DNA of 64,000 nucleotides from Hyphomicrobiales bacterium (GCA_021775475.1 JAJFHS010000050.1:62001-126000); one strand, 5' to 3'; numbered from the stretch's first letter, positions 53,832 through 63,497 are shown. The notes: a model not told the origin generated them from the sequence alone. Numbers and translations: made by a program.

Positions 53832-54590
53832 CCCCGGTGTCGTCACTTTTGAGCTGCCAATTCTGCCGAAGCCGGGCAGTTTGATCGCGGGATTGAGAAA
53901 GTCTATTCCCGCTACCAGTCCCAGGATGTTTATTTCAAACCCCTCAACCGCCGCCAGACTGATGCCTGCATAGCCTCCTAATGAGACTTGCCAGCCGGTG
54001 TTGCTCGGCGTTGGTGAGATCCAGGTGTCATAGCCGATAAAGTCTTTTCCCATGGCGGTGGGGGGCAGGGTGGTTTGCAGTTCAGGTACACTTCTTATCA
54101 CATGAGCGATAAAGGAATTGGAGTTGGGCCCGGGCCACAACCGATAGCTGCCGTATTCAAAGTACGGATAATTACGGATTGCGGTTTCTATTTTGGGAAT
54201 CAGTGCCTGAGCTTGTGGACCGGAGACTTCAAACTGCAGTTCGGGCTTTGACGAATACCAGTAACCGTCAGCAGGATAATTATCCTGCCGCACCGGACTA
54301 CCCCAGCCCACCACTTCAAAGCGATGGTATCGCGCTTCCGAGCGGCGTTTCAGCACCAGCCAGGTATGAACTGCGAGTATTCCTTTCCAGCGTCCGGTGC
54401 GCGCCGAAAAAATCTTCACAGTCGCCTCGGTGCTTTGCTGCGCATCGGGCAGGATACCAGCGCTCGACCAATCAGCCACACTCCAGTTGTCGGGCCACGG
54501 ATTTTGCCAATAGACCACAGCGTAGACAGCCAGCGGGCTCAGGAAAAAAATCACGAAACCCAAAATCAATCGGCGTATCAGTTTTTTCAT
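53796..54590 (-). CDS. DUF3750 family membrane-anchored protein
   Basis: 264 residues. One N-terminal membrane segment (LILGFVIFFLSPLAVYAVVYW) is followed by a soluble domain typical of DUF3750: AVHTWLVLKRRSEARYHRFEVVGWG, then YRLWPGPNSNSFIAHVIR and GKDFIGYDTWISPTPSNTGWQVSLGGYAG. The GPNSNSF segment resembles an NlpC/P60-like or LRAT-like active-site region, but catalytic residues are not evident. Function unknown. Confidence 0.85.
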   Translation of the reverse strand: MKKLIRRLILGFVIFFLSPLAVYAVVYWQNPWPDNWSVADWSSAGILPDAQQSTEATVKIFSARTGRWKGILAVHTWLVLKRRSEARYHRFEVVGWGSPVRQDNYPADGYWYSSKPELQFEVSGPQAQALIPKIETAIRNYPYFEYGSYRLWPGPNSNSFIAHVIRSVPELQTTLPPTAMGKDFIGYDTWISPTPSNTGWQVSLGGYAGISLAAVEGFEINILGLVAGIDFLNPAIKLPGFGRIGSSKVTTPGSTISFIQKTGY

Positions 54591-54749
54591 TTTCGTCAGG
54601 AGGACCAGAATTGAGTTTTACAGAAAAATACAGTGTCACATAAATGTGGCGCAAAAGGTGTGTTTAGTTAAAATTAATACTTAAAGTTTAAAAAATAAAA
54701 ATACCACCTTAACGTGCAGTGAATAATTTTATGGAATTGTCAGCGCCCG

Positions 54750-56225
54750 ATGAATACAACCGAGCAGAATAAAAACCCTCCATCAAAGAACATGAAACAG
54801 GTCTTCCTGTCCTGGTGGTCTGCGAATAACGTGTCGTATATTCTACTGGCGATAGTTTTCGCAAGCGTGCTCAGCAGCGGCTATTATTATACATCCAGCT
54901 ATAAATTCAGCCAGAGAATTAGTGAAAACAAAAAAACACTACTCGAACTTGTCACGGCATTTGTTTCGATATATTCGCAGCAAAGAACATTGGACAATAA
55001 ACAGCATCTGCCCATGCCAGATGCATTCAGGAAATCATCCCTGAGGCTTTTTGATAAAGTAAATTCTGTTGATTATGGTATCCGCATCAAAATTATTAAG
55101 CTGGCTGGATCGGCGGTAAGACCCAATCCACCTGATGAGCAGATTACCAAAATTATTACCCGAATGTCGACTGAGCAATCCCCCGAAATCTGGAGTGGGT
55201 ATGTTGGTGGGGTTGGTAAAGAGATACTGCGAACCATCGAACCGGTGCTGATTGCCGGGAAAAGCGGCATAACCGGCTCGGTGACGAGCGCCTACGTTAT
55301 TGATGTGCCAACCAGTGGGTTTTTTAAAAAACTACGTCTCGAAGCGGGTGCTTTGGCCCTTGTCGCGTTCCTGTTTTTGTGGGGCAGCATTGCCTATTTC
55401 ATGCAGCAACAGGCCCGCATCGTGTCAGTTAAAGCAGAAAACCTGCGCGGAAGTGAACGAAGGTCCATGCTTTCAGAGGCAAAAAAGCAGGCGGAAAATG
55501 AGACCGCAAAACTCTCTGCCCAGGTTCGTAAAGCCTACGAAGACCTGCGACAGGCATTAACCAAGGAAAGAGAGCTCAACGCCCTCCAGCGCCTGGAACG
55601 CCGTGCTGAAAAATTTGACAATTCTGTCGAAATTACCAAACGCGCCGTAAAAATAAGAGGTGCTGTTGAACGCATGACCAGAGTGATGGAAAGCACCTTG
55701 ACGGCGGCGAGCCTGGATATTGGCAGGCTGTCTATAAATGTCGAGCCGTGTGATATAGCCCAGCAGTTAAATGACGCATGTCAGCGCCAGATGGAGTTGA
55801 CCGGGTCGCACAATATTTCCTGCGATGTTTCCGACCTGCCGGCAACAATCCAGGCCGACCCCGGGTCTTTGGAGCAGATATTCTCCAATTTGCTGTCAAA
55901 TGCCGTTAAATATTCGCCCAACGCACCGGATATTAATGTGCGGGCTTACTGCGAAGGCGACGAGGTGGTGCTGAGCGTCTGTGATCAAGGGCTTGGTATT
56001 GATGAAGAAGATTTACCACGCGTGTTTGAACGATTTTTCCGCGCCAGAACCGCAACCGGCATAGCGGGGTCCGGTATCGGTCTCAATCTGATTAAGATCC
56101 TGATTGAGTTGCATGATGGATCGATAACTCTGGAAAGCATCATTAACAAAGGAAGCACCTTCACAGTACGCTTGCCTATAGACGGGCCTGAAGAAATTGC
56201 TGCCAAAAGCGATGAGGCCGCTTGA
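54750..56225 (+). CDS. Sensor histidine kinase lacking a recognisable H-box
   Basis: 491 residues. Membrane segments at about 27-50 and 203-225 enclose a sensor region of about 150 residues. A coiled coil follows (about 230-290). The ATPase domain is complete: N-box NLLSNAVKYSPN, G1 DQGLGID, F-box FERFFRA, G2 GSGIGLNL. The dimerisation helix should carry a SHEFRTPL-type phosphoacceptor motif, but the sequence passes straight from LNALQ to RLERRAEKFDNS near residue 280. No histidine is present until well past the helix. Related kinases, as I remember them, have about 21 residues with the H-box here, so an in-frame deletion is likely. It is paired with the receiver gene at 56311. Confidence 0.85.
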   Translation: MNTTEQNKNPPSKNMKQVFLSWWSANNVSYILLAIVFASVLSSGYYYTSSYKFSQRISENKKTLLELVTAFVSIYSQQRTLDNKQHLPMPDAFRKSSLRLFDKVNSVDYGIRIKIIKLAGSAVRPNPPDEQITKIITRMSTEQSPEIWSGYVGGVGKEILRTIEPVLIAGKSGITGSVTSAYVIDVPTSGFFKKLRLEAGALALVAFLFLWGSIAYFMQQQARIVSVKAENLRGSERRSMLSEAKKQAENETAKLSAQVRKAYEDLRQALTKERELNALQRLERRAEKFDNSVEITKRAVKIRGAVERMTRVMESTLTAASLDIGRLSINVEPCDIAQQLNDACQRQMELTGSHNISCDVSDLPATIQADPGSLEQIFSNLLSNAVKYSPNAPDINVRAYCEGDEVVLSVCDQGLGIDEEDLPRVFERFFRARTATGIAGSGIGLNLIKILIELHDGSITLESIINKGSTFTVRLPIDGPEEIAAKSDEAA

Positions 56226-56310
56226 AAATTTGGGTCGTCCAAAATATCTACATTTTATAGTAACCATTTTGAATGTACTTTGAATTCAGCGCTACAAAGG
56301 AGCAGAAAAT

Positions 56311-56727
56311 ATGCCAACCATTCTGTGTATTGAAGATGAACTTTTGGTTCGGGAAGACATTGTTGAAGAACTGGAAGATTCCGGTTACGACGTTCTGGTA
56401 GCCGATGATGGCGCCAAAGGGCTGGAAATGATCCTTGGACACAAACCAGATCTCGTTATATGCGACATTACAATGCCGCAAATGGATGGTTTTCAGTTGC
56501 TGCAAGAAATTCGCGGTAAATACAAATTGATGGCTGATATGCCATTCATTTTTCTTTCCGCCCTGGCAGATGAAGAACACGTGATAGACGGTTTGAAAGA
56601 GGGGGCGGACAACTATCTTACCAAACCGGTTGATTTTGACATGCTCAAAGCCACGGTTGAATCCTCTTTGCGGCAAATTGCCCGCATCAAATACAAAAAC
56701 GAAGACATCTGCGTTCTCGATATCTGA
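56311..56727 (+). CDS. Single-domain response regulator (receiver)
   Basis: 138 residues, one REC domain and a short tail without a DNA-binding module. Acidic pocket IEDELL, phosphoacceptor Asp in LVICDITMPQMDG, conserved Ser in FLSALAD, and Lys in YLTKPVD. The tail (IARIKYKNEDICVLDI) is too short for an output domain. It follows the kinase by 85 bp on the same strand, with AAAGGAG before the ATG. It may act by protein contact or as a phosphate relay. Confidence 0.93.
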   Translation: MPTILCIEDELLVREDIVEELEDSGYDVLVADDGAKGLEMILGHKPDLVICDITMPQMDGFQLLQEIRGKYKLMADMPFIFLSALADEEHVIDGLKEGADNYLTKPVDFDMLKATVESSLRQIARIKYKNEDICVLDI

Positions 56728-56779
56728 GACGTGCTCTAAAACACGTTCGACTAAAATTGGTAAGAAAAAACGTCCTTCT

Positions 56780-56897
56780 CCGTCATCCTCGGGCTTGACC
56801 CGGGAATCCATTACTCAATTTTCTCGGCCACAAGACAGTATCGTGGTTTTCGAAAGCTCAACGCTATGGATCCCCGGGTCAAGCCCGAGGATGACGG
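56780..56897. repeat. Palindromic repeat copy D
   Basis: Arms of about 32 nt (CCGTCATCCTCGGGCTTGAC and its complement) with one mismatch flank a centre closely like those of C and E (TTTTCGAAAGCTCAACGCTATGGATCC region). It lies between the convergent response regulator and radC genes. Confidence 0.88.
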
Positions 56898-56928
56898 ATT
56901 GGGTGGCTTTGAAAGGACGCGATAGGCA

Positions 56929-57633
56929 TCAGATCAAACCCAGGCCACGAAAACTGGCGTGGCCCTGTTTGCCGACAATGATGTGGTCGTGAATTTTTAT
57001 GTTCAGTTTTTCCGCCGCTTCGATAATTTTCTGTGTCATAATTATATCGGGTTGTGACGGTGTTGGATCGCCCGAGGGGTGATTGTGTACGAGAATGATG
57101 CTGGAAGCAGCTAATTCGAGCGCACGTTTGACCACTTCGCGGGTATAGACCGGGGTATGATCGACAGTGCCTTCTTGTTGAACCTCATCAGCAATCAGTA
57201 TATTTTTCTTGTCCAGAAACAATATCCTGAACTGTTCTTTTTCATTAAATGCCATGCTGGCCCGGCAGTAATCAATCAACAATGACCATGACGACAGGGC
57301 CGGGCGCTGCATGATTTCTCCTTGAGAAAGACGCAAGGCAGCCGCGTGTACAAGTTTGATCTCGGTGACGACATTTTCGCCAATGCCTTTGATTTCCTTC
57401 AACCTTTCAGGATTAGCGGAAATAACCTCGGCAAAGCTGCCAAACCGTTCGATTAATAATTTTGCCAATGGCTTGGTATCCCGCCTGGGCAGGGCGCGGA
57501 ACAATATCAGCTCCAGCAACTCATAATCGGGCAGGGCATCGCTGCCGCCTTTACGGAACCGCTCACGCAAGCGCTCGCGGTGGCCACTGTAATGCGGTTT
57601 AGGGGGTGTGTTATCTGGCCCGCAATCGTTCAT
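56929..57633 (-). CDS. radC: RadC/JAB-domain protein
   Basis: 234 residues: an N-terminal UPF0758 helix-hairpin-helix region (about 15-95, with [32 protein letters not shown]), then a JAB/MPN metal-binding domain (about 110-232) with [17 protein letters not shown], the HxHPSGxxxPSxxD zinc motif. Despite the name, a direct DNA-repair role is not established for this family. It lies 23 bp downstream of map on the same strand. Confidence 0.93.
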   Translation of the reverse strand: MNDCGPDNTPPKPHYSGHRERLRERFRKGGSDALPDYELLELILFRALPRRDTKPLAKLLIERFGSFAEVISANPERLKEIKGIGENVVTEIKLVHAAALRLSQGEIMQRPALSSWSLLIDYCRASMAFNEKEQFRILFLDKKNILIADEVQQEGTVDHTPVYTREVVKRALELAASSIILVHNHPSGDPTPSQPDIIMTQKIIEAAEKLNIKIHDHIIVGKQGHASFRGLGLI

Positions 57634-57656
57634 TGTACAAACCTAGCAGAAGCCCC

Positions 57657-58487
57657 CTAATCCGTCACAATGTATGGCGGTTTATGCAGGCCTTTTGGGG
57701 ATATTGTGAATATATCGCAGCCGGTGGCACTGACACCGATGGTATGCTCAAACTGGGCCGACAGCGATTTGTCACGCGTAACCGCGGTCCAGCCATCGCC
57801 AAGAACCTTGACTTGCGGTTTGCCGGTGTTGAGCATGGGTTCCACCGTAAACAGCATGCCCTGGCGCAGCTCAAAGCCTTCGCCCTTGCGGCCATAATGC
57901 AAAATGTTGGGCACGTCATGAAACAATTTCCCAAGCCCGTGGCCACAAAAATCACGAACCACGCTTGTGCGTTCAGCCTCGGCATACTCCTGAATAGCAG
58001 CACCGATATCACCGGTAAATGCACCGGGTTTGATGACCTCCAGCCCCTTCATCAAGGATGTGTATGTGACTTCTATCAGGCGTTCTGCCTTGCGGTTGAT
58101 CTTGCCGACCGGATACATGCGGCTGGTATCACCATGCCAGCCGTCAACCACCAGTGTGATGTCGATATTGACTATATCGCCTTCTTTCAGAACTTTTGAT
58201 CCGGGAATACCGTGACAGACTACATGATTGATTGATGTGCAGATCGAGGCCGGGAATCCCATATAAAACAAAGTGGCGGGATAGGCATTGTGATCACAGG
58301 CGAACTGATAGGCCAGATCATCCAGTCTTTTGGTGGTGACACCCGGCACGACGTAAGGTGCCAGCATATCGAGCGCTTCAGCGGCCAGTTGACCAGCTTT
58401 TAACATGCCAGCAAAAGCCTGGGGGCCGTGGATTTTAATCTGGCCGGTGTTGCGCTGCGGTGCCAGTGCTGCATCAATATAACTCAA
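57657..58487 (-). CDS. map: Methionine aminopeptidase type I
   Basis: 276 residues. Removes the initiator methionine from new proteins. Metal ligands are visible: two Asp in NIDITLVVDGWHGDTSRM, His in CGHGLGKLFHD, Glu in FTVEPML, Glu in AQFEHTIGVS. The substrate-contact His is in NHVVCHGIPG. The start codon is TTG at 58487 with AGAGGA 7 bp before it; no in-frame ATG upstream fits. A TTG start for an essential gene would lower initiation. Confidence 0.95.
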   Translation of the reverse strand: MSYIDAALAPQRNTGQIKIHGPQAFAGMLKAGQLAAEALDMLAPYVVPGVTTKRLDDLAYQFACDHNAYPATLFYMGFPASICTSINHVVCHGIPGSKVLKEGDIVNIDITLVVDGWHGDTSRMYPVGKINRKAERLIEVTYTSLMKGLEVIKPGAFTGDIGAAIQEYAEAERTSVVRDFCGHGLGKLFHDVPNILHYGRKGEGFELRQGMLFTVEPMLNTGKPQVKVLGDGWTAVTRDKSLSAQFEHTIGVSATGCDIFTISPKGLHKPPYIVTD

Positions 58488-58504
58488 TTGGATATCCTCT
58501 AATA

Positions 58505-59215
58505 TCAGGTCATGGGAATGGGTGCGTCGATATCAATTCCCTCGGGCGAGATTGTACAGGAATAGGCATATGCCTCAACACCTGACTTTATTGCGTCATC
58601 AAAAGTATGCGCATAATCATTATCAATATCGCGCGCAAGGCTGAAAGTCTCCGCATCGGTACGCTGAATGAGATAGAACATGACACAGCGATAGCCCTGT
58701 TGGGCGTAAGCTGCAAGTTCTATCAAGTGTTTTTTGCCGCGCGTAGTCACCGAATCGGGGAACTCGGCAAGTCCGGCTTTACGCATCAGATGAACATTCT
58801 TTATCTCCACATAGCAATCGGGTCGGTTCTCCTCCTGCAACAAAATATCAATGCGGCTGTTTTTGCCGTATTTGACCTCGCGGCGCAGGGAGCTGTATCC
58901 GGCAAGCTCAGGTATTCGGCTATCTGCAATGGCATCGGCTACAATTTTGTTGGGAAGATTGGTGTTGATGCCGACTAAATGTGGACCACAGCCCAGATCA
59001 ACCTCAAGCAGTTCCCATGAATATTTCAGTTTGCGTTTGGGATTATCACTTGTAGACAGCCACACACGGCTACCGGCCTCCTTCAGGCCCATCATTGATC
59101 CGGGGTTGGCACAGTGAGCGGTGACCACCTCACCACTATCAAGCCTGACATCGGCTAAAAAGCGTTTGTAGCGTTTGATCAAGGTGCCGGTGAGCAGGGG
59201 AGTGGGAAACTTCAT
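58505..59215 (-). CDS. sfsA: SfsA family nuclease/sugar fermentation stimulation protein
   Basis: 236 residues from MKFPTPLLTGTLIKRYKRFL, the typical SfsA N-terminus with an OB-like fold (about 1-80). Next is a PD-(D/E)XK-like domain, with NSRIDILL, YVEIKNVHL and RGKKHLIEL. It binds DNA and may act as a nuclease. The start is corrected 22 codons inside the track start. It lies 17 bp upstream of map, so map, radC and sfsA may be cotranscribed. Confidence 0.95.
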   Translation of the reverse strand: MKFPTPLLTGTLIKRYKRFLADVRLDSGEVVTAHCANPGSMMGLKEAGSRVWLSTSDNPKRKLKYSWELLEVDLGCGPHLVGINTNLPNKIVADAIADSRIPELAGYSSLRREVKYGKNSRIDILLQEENRPDCYVEIKNVHLMRKAGLAEFPDSVTTRGKKHLIELAAYAQQGYRCVMFYLIQRTDAETFSLARDIDNDYAHTFDDAIKSGVEAYAYSCTISPEGIDIDAPIPMT

Positions 59216-59280
59216 TGAGTTAAGATGGCCGAATGCGATAAGATGAGGATTGAATTTTGAACATAAGCATCGGGGCCGCA

Positions 59281-60021
59281 ATGAGCAAGCAGGATAATCT
59301 GGTAACCGCCGCCGTCATCCTCATTGGCGATGAGGTGTTGTCAGGGCGCACGCAAGACAAAAACCTTGCGTTCATTGCCGGATTTCTCGGTGAAATAGAT
59401 ATTCAGGTTGCAGAAGCCCGCATCGTTCCAGACAAGCAATCCCGCATCGTTGAAGCGGTAAATGCGCTGCGGCCGCAATATAATTATATTTTCACCACCG
59501 GCGGTATCGGCCCCACCCACGACGACATAACCGCCGACGCCATCGCCGCTGCCTTCAACGTTGGCATTGATTACAACGACGAGGCGATAGCAATTTTACG
59601 TGAGCGCTACGAGGAAAAAGACTTCAATGATGCCCGCATGCGCATGACACGCATTCCCCATGGCGCCAGCCTGATCGAAAACCCGGTGAGCAAAGCGCCG
59701 GGTTTCCAGATAGAAAATGTATTTGTTATGGCCGGAGTTCCAAAAATCATGCAGGCGATGATGGGATGTCTTGCACCCAGACTCAAAGGCGGGGCAAAAA
59801 TGATGAGCCGTACCGTCAGGTGCGACATCGGCGAGGGCTGGATTGCCGCCAGCCTGGAAACCCTGCAAAGCCAGTTTCCCAACGTATCTCTGGCCAGCTA
59901 CCCGTTTTTTGAAAAAACCGGCATGGGCACCAATCTTGTAGCCCGCTCAACCGATGAAGCCGCTCTCAACCAGGTTGAAGCCGCCCTGATCGAGATGGTT
60001 GCCAGCGCCAGCAGTCATTAG
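59281..60021 (+). CDS. CinA N-terminal domain (molybdopterin-binding-like) protein
   Basis: 246 residues, MoCF_biosynth fold. AAVILIGDEVLSGRTQDKN at the start and IFTTGGIGPTHDDITADAIAAAF are signatures of the N-terminal half of CinA. The C-terminal nicotinamide-nucleotide deamidase domain is absent. Such stand-alone forms may act as ADP-ribose pyrophosphatase-like hydrolases. ATG at 59281 is preferred to the upstream TTG. Divergent from sfsA. Confidence 0.88.
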   Translation: MSKQDNLVTAAVILIGDEVLSGRTQDKNLAFIAGFLGEIDIQVAEARIVPDKQSRIVEAVNALRPQYNYIFTTGGIGPTHDDITADAIAAAFNVGIDYNDEAIAILRERYEEKDFNDARMRMTRIPHGASLIENPVSKAPGFQIENVFVMAGVPKIMQAMMGCLAPRLKGGAKMMSRTVRCDIGEGWIAASLETLQSQFPNVSLASYPFFEKTGMGTNLVARSTDEAALNQVEAALIEMVASASSH

Positions 60022-60098
60022 GCGAATAATGCGCTGGACAGACCAGCTGCAACAATTTATCACCAGCGCTTGAGAAGTTCCAATACCCAGGACCAAAT

Positions 60099-60185
60099 GC
60101 GGGCGTGGTGGAATGGTAGACACACAGGACTTAAAATCCTGAGGACTTAAAGTCCGTGCGAGTTCGACTCTCGCCGCCCGCACCA
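60099..60185 (+). tRNA. tRNA-Leu (UAA)
   Basis: An 87-nt gene with acceptor GCGGGCG/CGCCCGC, anticodon stem CAGGA/TCCTG with loop CTTAAAA (anticodon TAA), long variable arm GGACTTAAAGTCC, T-arm GCGAG-TTCGACT-CTCGC, discriminator A and encoded CCA. A class II tRNA reading UUA. It precedes the interrupted gene at 60285-61643. Confidence 0.98.
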
Positions 60186-60284
60186 ATTGAACAGTTGTAA
60201 CTTTTTCGACCCTTGATTTTTCTATAGTTTCTTGGTTTGCTTGTTTCCTGCCAGCAAGAATTATAGCATCGGGAGGGGTTTTAA

Positions 60285-61643
60285 GTGTCTGAGAATTTAC
60301 CCGCATATTTGACACAAGGTGAAGTTGCGCGCTTGTTTCCTGTGCTGTCGACAACATCAAAAGAAGGTCGCACCACCTCAATTGTGTTGGCATGTTTATC
60401 TAAAATAGAAGAATTTGGCAAAAGCCTTTTGGGTACCGTTGGGCAGCGTGTCGGGAAATTATCACGGATTGAAACTTACACGGAAGTTGGATTTCAAAAA
60501 CAACCAAACGAACACAAAGACAGGCCCGATGGCCTCATTGTTTTAAAAGTCGGTTCGCGTGAATGGCGCGCATTGGTTGAGGCAAAAGTCGGCAACAATG
60601 ATCTGGATGCTGGTCAGATCGAAAGATACCGCGCCTTAGCTAAAGATAATGGCATTGATTGCGTCATAACGATTTCAAATCAGTTTGCAACAAGTCCAGC
60701 CGACCATCCTATGGAAGCTGTACGAAAAAGCCGTTCAAAAATCCCAGTTTACCATTGGTCTTGGATGCATGTTCTTACGTCAGCTCATTTGTTGATAAGC
60801 CAGGATGGTGTTGCCGATGGAGACCAGCTTGTTCTTTTGAATGAGCTGCGCCGCTTTTTGGGTCATGAAAGCGCTGGAGTAAAAGGCTTCGACCGCATGC
60901 CCAAGGAGTGGGCGGACCTGAATAGGTTAGTATCAAGTGGCGGTGTTATACCTACCAAATCCAAAGAGGCTGCAACCGTTCTTCAGGCATGGCATCAAGA
61001 AACGCGTGATTTATCGCTTATCTTAAGTCGATTGACTAAAACAAATGTATCGGAGAAATTACCACGCAAACACGCAAAAGATGCTGTCCAACGTCAGAAA
61101 GATGAAATGGATAATTTGCGTGATGCTCATCAACTTTGATGCACACTGGATGTAAAAGATGCAGCGTCACCCGTTGAAGTCGTGGCAGACATGAACCGCC
61201 GTTGTGTCGACGTTGGAATGAGTTTGCGCGCACCCGAAGACAAGAAAACCACGAAGGCCCGTGTGAATTGGCTTCTAAGGCAGATTAAAACTGAGGCAAT
61301 TGAAGATTTGTATGTCCGGTTGCTTTGGCCGGGAACGAGTGAACCCACTCAATTCTTGGTGTCTGATTTACGGGAGAATATTGAAATTTGCATTGCGGAA
61401 AAAAAACATCTGACCACACATGGATTTCACGTCTTTAAGTCCAAGCGGATCGGCGCACGATTTACACAACAAGTAAATTTTATAGCGGATTTGGAAAAAC
61501 ATGTGCCTGAATTTTATCATACAATTGGTTCAAATCTTGATGCATGGAAAAGGAGTCCTCCAAAAATGATGTCCGAAAAAATAGCAGCTGATGATGTTTC
61601 ACCAGAAGCTATTTTTGATGAAGCGGAGGGATTTGAGCCCTAG
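60285..61643 (+). pseudogene. PD-(D/E)XK-like protein gene interrupted by an in-frame TGA
   Basis: The ORF track shows two ORFs, 60285-61139 and 61182-61643. Both are in the same reading frame and are separated only by one TGA at 61137-61139; the codons after it (C-T-L-D-V-K-D-A-A-S) join smoothly to the second ORF. As one reading it is about 452 residues. The N-terminal part has RPDGLIVLKVGSREWRALVEAKVGNND, fitting the D...ExK core of the PD-(D/E)XK fold; a basic, helical C-terminal half follows. GTG start with GGGAGGGG upstream. A CGA to TGA change would explain the stop (inference). Function unknown. If no read-through occurs, the upstream piece ends at about 284 residues. Confidence 0.75.
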
Positions 61644-61772
61644 CCGAGTGAGTGGATTTAACCCCATCAAATGAGCCAGTAATTACGTCTTTTGGTATAA
61701 CATGTGATAGGATGGAAATTCGCAGCTTTTAGCAAAATTTCATTTTTAAATACGGTTTTGGGCAATTGATTG

Positions 61773-63467
61773 ATGCAGTATATTTTTTCGTACCTTTTAG
61801 CACTCCGAAGTCTGGTTAGCGCCTTGACGCTGATACTCCTGATATCAGCAAGTGCAAACGCGCAAACCTTGACCGCTGAGGAGCAGGCGGCGACAGAGCA
61901 AAAGGCCAAAGTGATCGAGGCTTCAATCAAAGCCATCGGCAATATTCTTGATGCTCAAAAAGCCAAACAGAAAATCATCAAAGACCTGCGAAGGGCCATC
62001 GATAAGGCGCAGACAGATGTCGACAAAAAACAGATTGGTGAAGAGTTAAAAGTTCAAAATGCAGAATTGGCGCAGCTGCGCGATCAGGTGATTATCCTTG
62101 CCACCGGTGTTTCACAAACCGATATTGATCCGGTCAATGAGGGCTTTAATCTGCAAAAAGAACTGGAATTGCTGATACGGCCTTTTGTCTGGATTTTAAA
62201 ATCAGCGACCGAGAATGCCCGTCAGATCGAATATCTTAAACGCACGCTGCTGGCCGCCACCAAACAGCAACAAACTGCAGCTGACGCAATCGAGCGAATT
62301 CAACTGATCATTGACAAAGTCCCTAAAGATAAGCGCGTCGCCAAACAACTGCATACAATTCTTCAAGACTGGAAGGACCGTCAACTTACAGCAAAGGACA
62401 AGGCAACGACAGCTGAGCAGCAATTGCAGTCGCGATTGTCAAAACGCGTTGATGCGGGCGATACCACCAAGCAGGCGTTTACGTCGTTTTTCAACGACCG
62501 CGGCCGCAATCTGATTTATGGAATTTTGGGGTTTTCGGCCGTTCTGGTTGTCATGCGCCTGCTGCGCCGAATTATTCTGTCTTCAATCGGTGCGCCCAGA
62601 AACAGAACCTTCCCGGTGCGAGTGGGTGCATTGATTTTTGACCTTGCCACAGCCGCCACAGCCTTTGGCACCACCATTGCCATCTTCAATAGTTACAATG
62701 ACTGGCTCTTGACCGGTTTTATGTTGCTGCTTTTTATAGCGATTGGCTGGATCACTCTCAAATCACTTCCAAACCTGCTTGAGCAGGTAACCTTGTTGCT
62801 CAATCTTGGTGCCGTGCAGGAAGGTGAGCGCCTGGTGATCAATGGCGTTCCCTGGCGCGTTGCCAAGCTTGATCTTTATACGTCCCTTGTTAATCCGTCG
62901 CTCAGAGGCGGCTCGTTCACGGTTCCGGTACGTGAATTAAAAGGCCAGCACTCGCGCTTAGTTGATGACAAGGAAAAATGGTTTCCGTCCGAAGAAGGCG
63001 ACTGGGTCGTTCTCGATAACGGCCTGTGGGCAGAAGTTGTTTTGCAAAGCCCCGAAGCTGTTCAATTGCGCGAAGAAGGCGGCGCCATTTTTTATTATAC
63101 CGTTCAAAGTTTCCTTGATCAAAATCCCAAGAACGTCTCCACCGATTATCGCGTCACCATCGAGTTCGGCATTGATTATTCCCATCAGGCCATTGCTGCT
63201 GACGAGATACCAAAAATCCTGCGCGAGTATATCGAATGTGAAATTTGTAAAATGGTTGATCCTGAAAAGATTCTGGGGGTCTATGTGACCCTGTTTCGTG
63301 CCGGTGCGTCTTCACTTGATTATGAAATTGAAGTGGATGTGGGTGAGGGTATGGGCCATCTTTATGAGCCCATTGAACATGGCCTTGCCCGCTTTGCAGT
63401 GCAATGCTGCACAAAAAACGGCTGGACCATCCCGTTCCCGCAATTGACGCTGCATCGGGGTGACTAG
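61773..63467 (+). CDS. MscS-like mechanosensitive channel family protein
   Basis: 564 residues from the ATG at 61773 (the track begins at an overlapping TTG). Signal peptide (about 1-30, ASANAQTLT), a long charged coiled-coil periplasmic region (about 35-235), then about three membrane segments (LIYGILGFSAVLVVMRLL; a second near 285; WLLTGFMLLLFIAIGWITL). The C-terminal beta domain (about 345-410, VQEGERLVINGVPWRVAKLD) is MscS-like but diverged at the usual LVTIPNS loop. A terminal alpha/beta domain follows. It likely gates solute efflux on hypo-osmotic shock. Confidence 0.82.
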   Translation: MQYIFSYLLALRSLVSALTLILLISASANAQTLTAEEQAATEQKAKVIEASIKAIGNILDAQKAKQKIIKDLRRAIDKAQTDVDKKQIGEELKVQNAELAQLRDQVIILATGVSQTDIDPVNEGFNLQKELELLIRPFVWILKSATENARQIEYLKRTLLAATKQQQTAADAIERIQLIIDKVPKDKRVAKQLHTILQDWKDRQLTAKDKATTAEQQLQSRLSKRVDAGDTTKQAFTSFFNDRGRNLIYGILGFSAVLVVMRLLRRIILSSIGAPRNRTFPVRVGALIFDLATAATAFGTTIAIFNSYNDWLLTGFMLLLFIAIGWITLKSLPNLLEQVTLLLNLGAVQEGERLVINGVPWRVAKLDLYTSLVNPSLRGGSFTVPVRELKGQHSRLVDDKEKWFPSEEGDWVVLDNGLWAEVVLQSPEAVQLREEGGAIFYYTVQSFLDQNPKNVSTDYRVTIEFGIDYSHQAIAADEIPKILREYIECEICKMVDPEKILGVYVTLFRAGASSLDYEIEVDVGEGMGHLYEPIEHGLARFAVQCCTKNGWTIPFPQLTLHRGD

Positions 63468-63497
63468 GTTGGAGTATGTCGAGTTCAAACAAACTCA

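Noticed and set aside
57606-58199. 197-codon plus-strand ORF opposite map
   Set aside because: Shadow of map, which has all metal ligands on the minus strand.
60285-61643. Selenocysteine recoding at the in-frame TGA
   Set aside because: No SECIS-like hairpin placed right after the TGA and no redox domain; nonsense mutation or sequencing error is simpler.
60099-61643. Integrated genomic island at tRNA-Leu
   Set aside because: No integrase and no second copy of the tRNA 3' end seen within the window, so only a weak positional hint remains.
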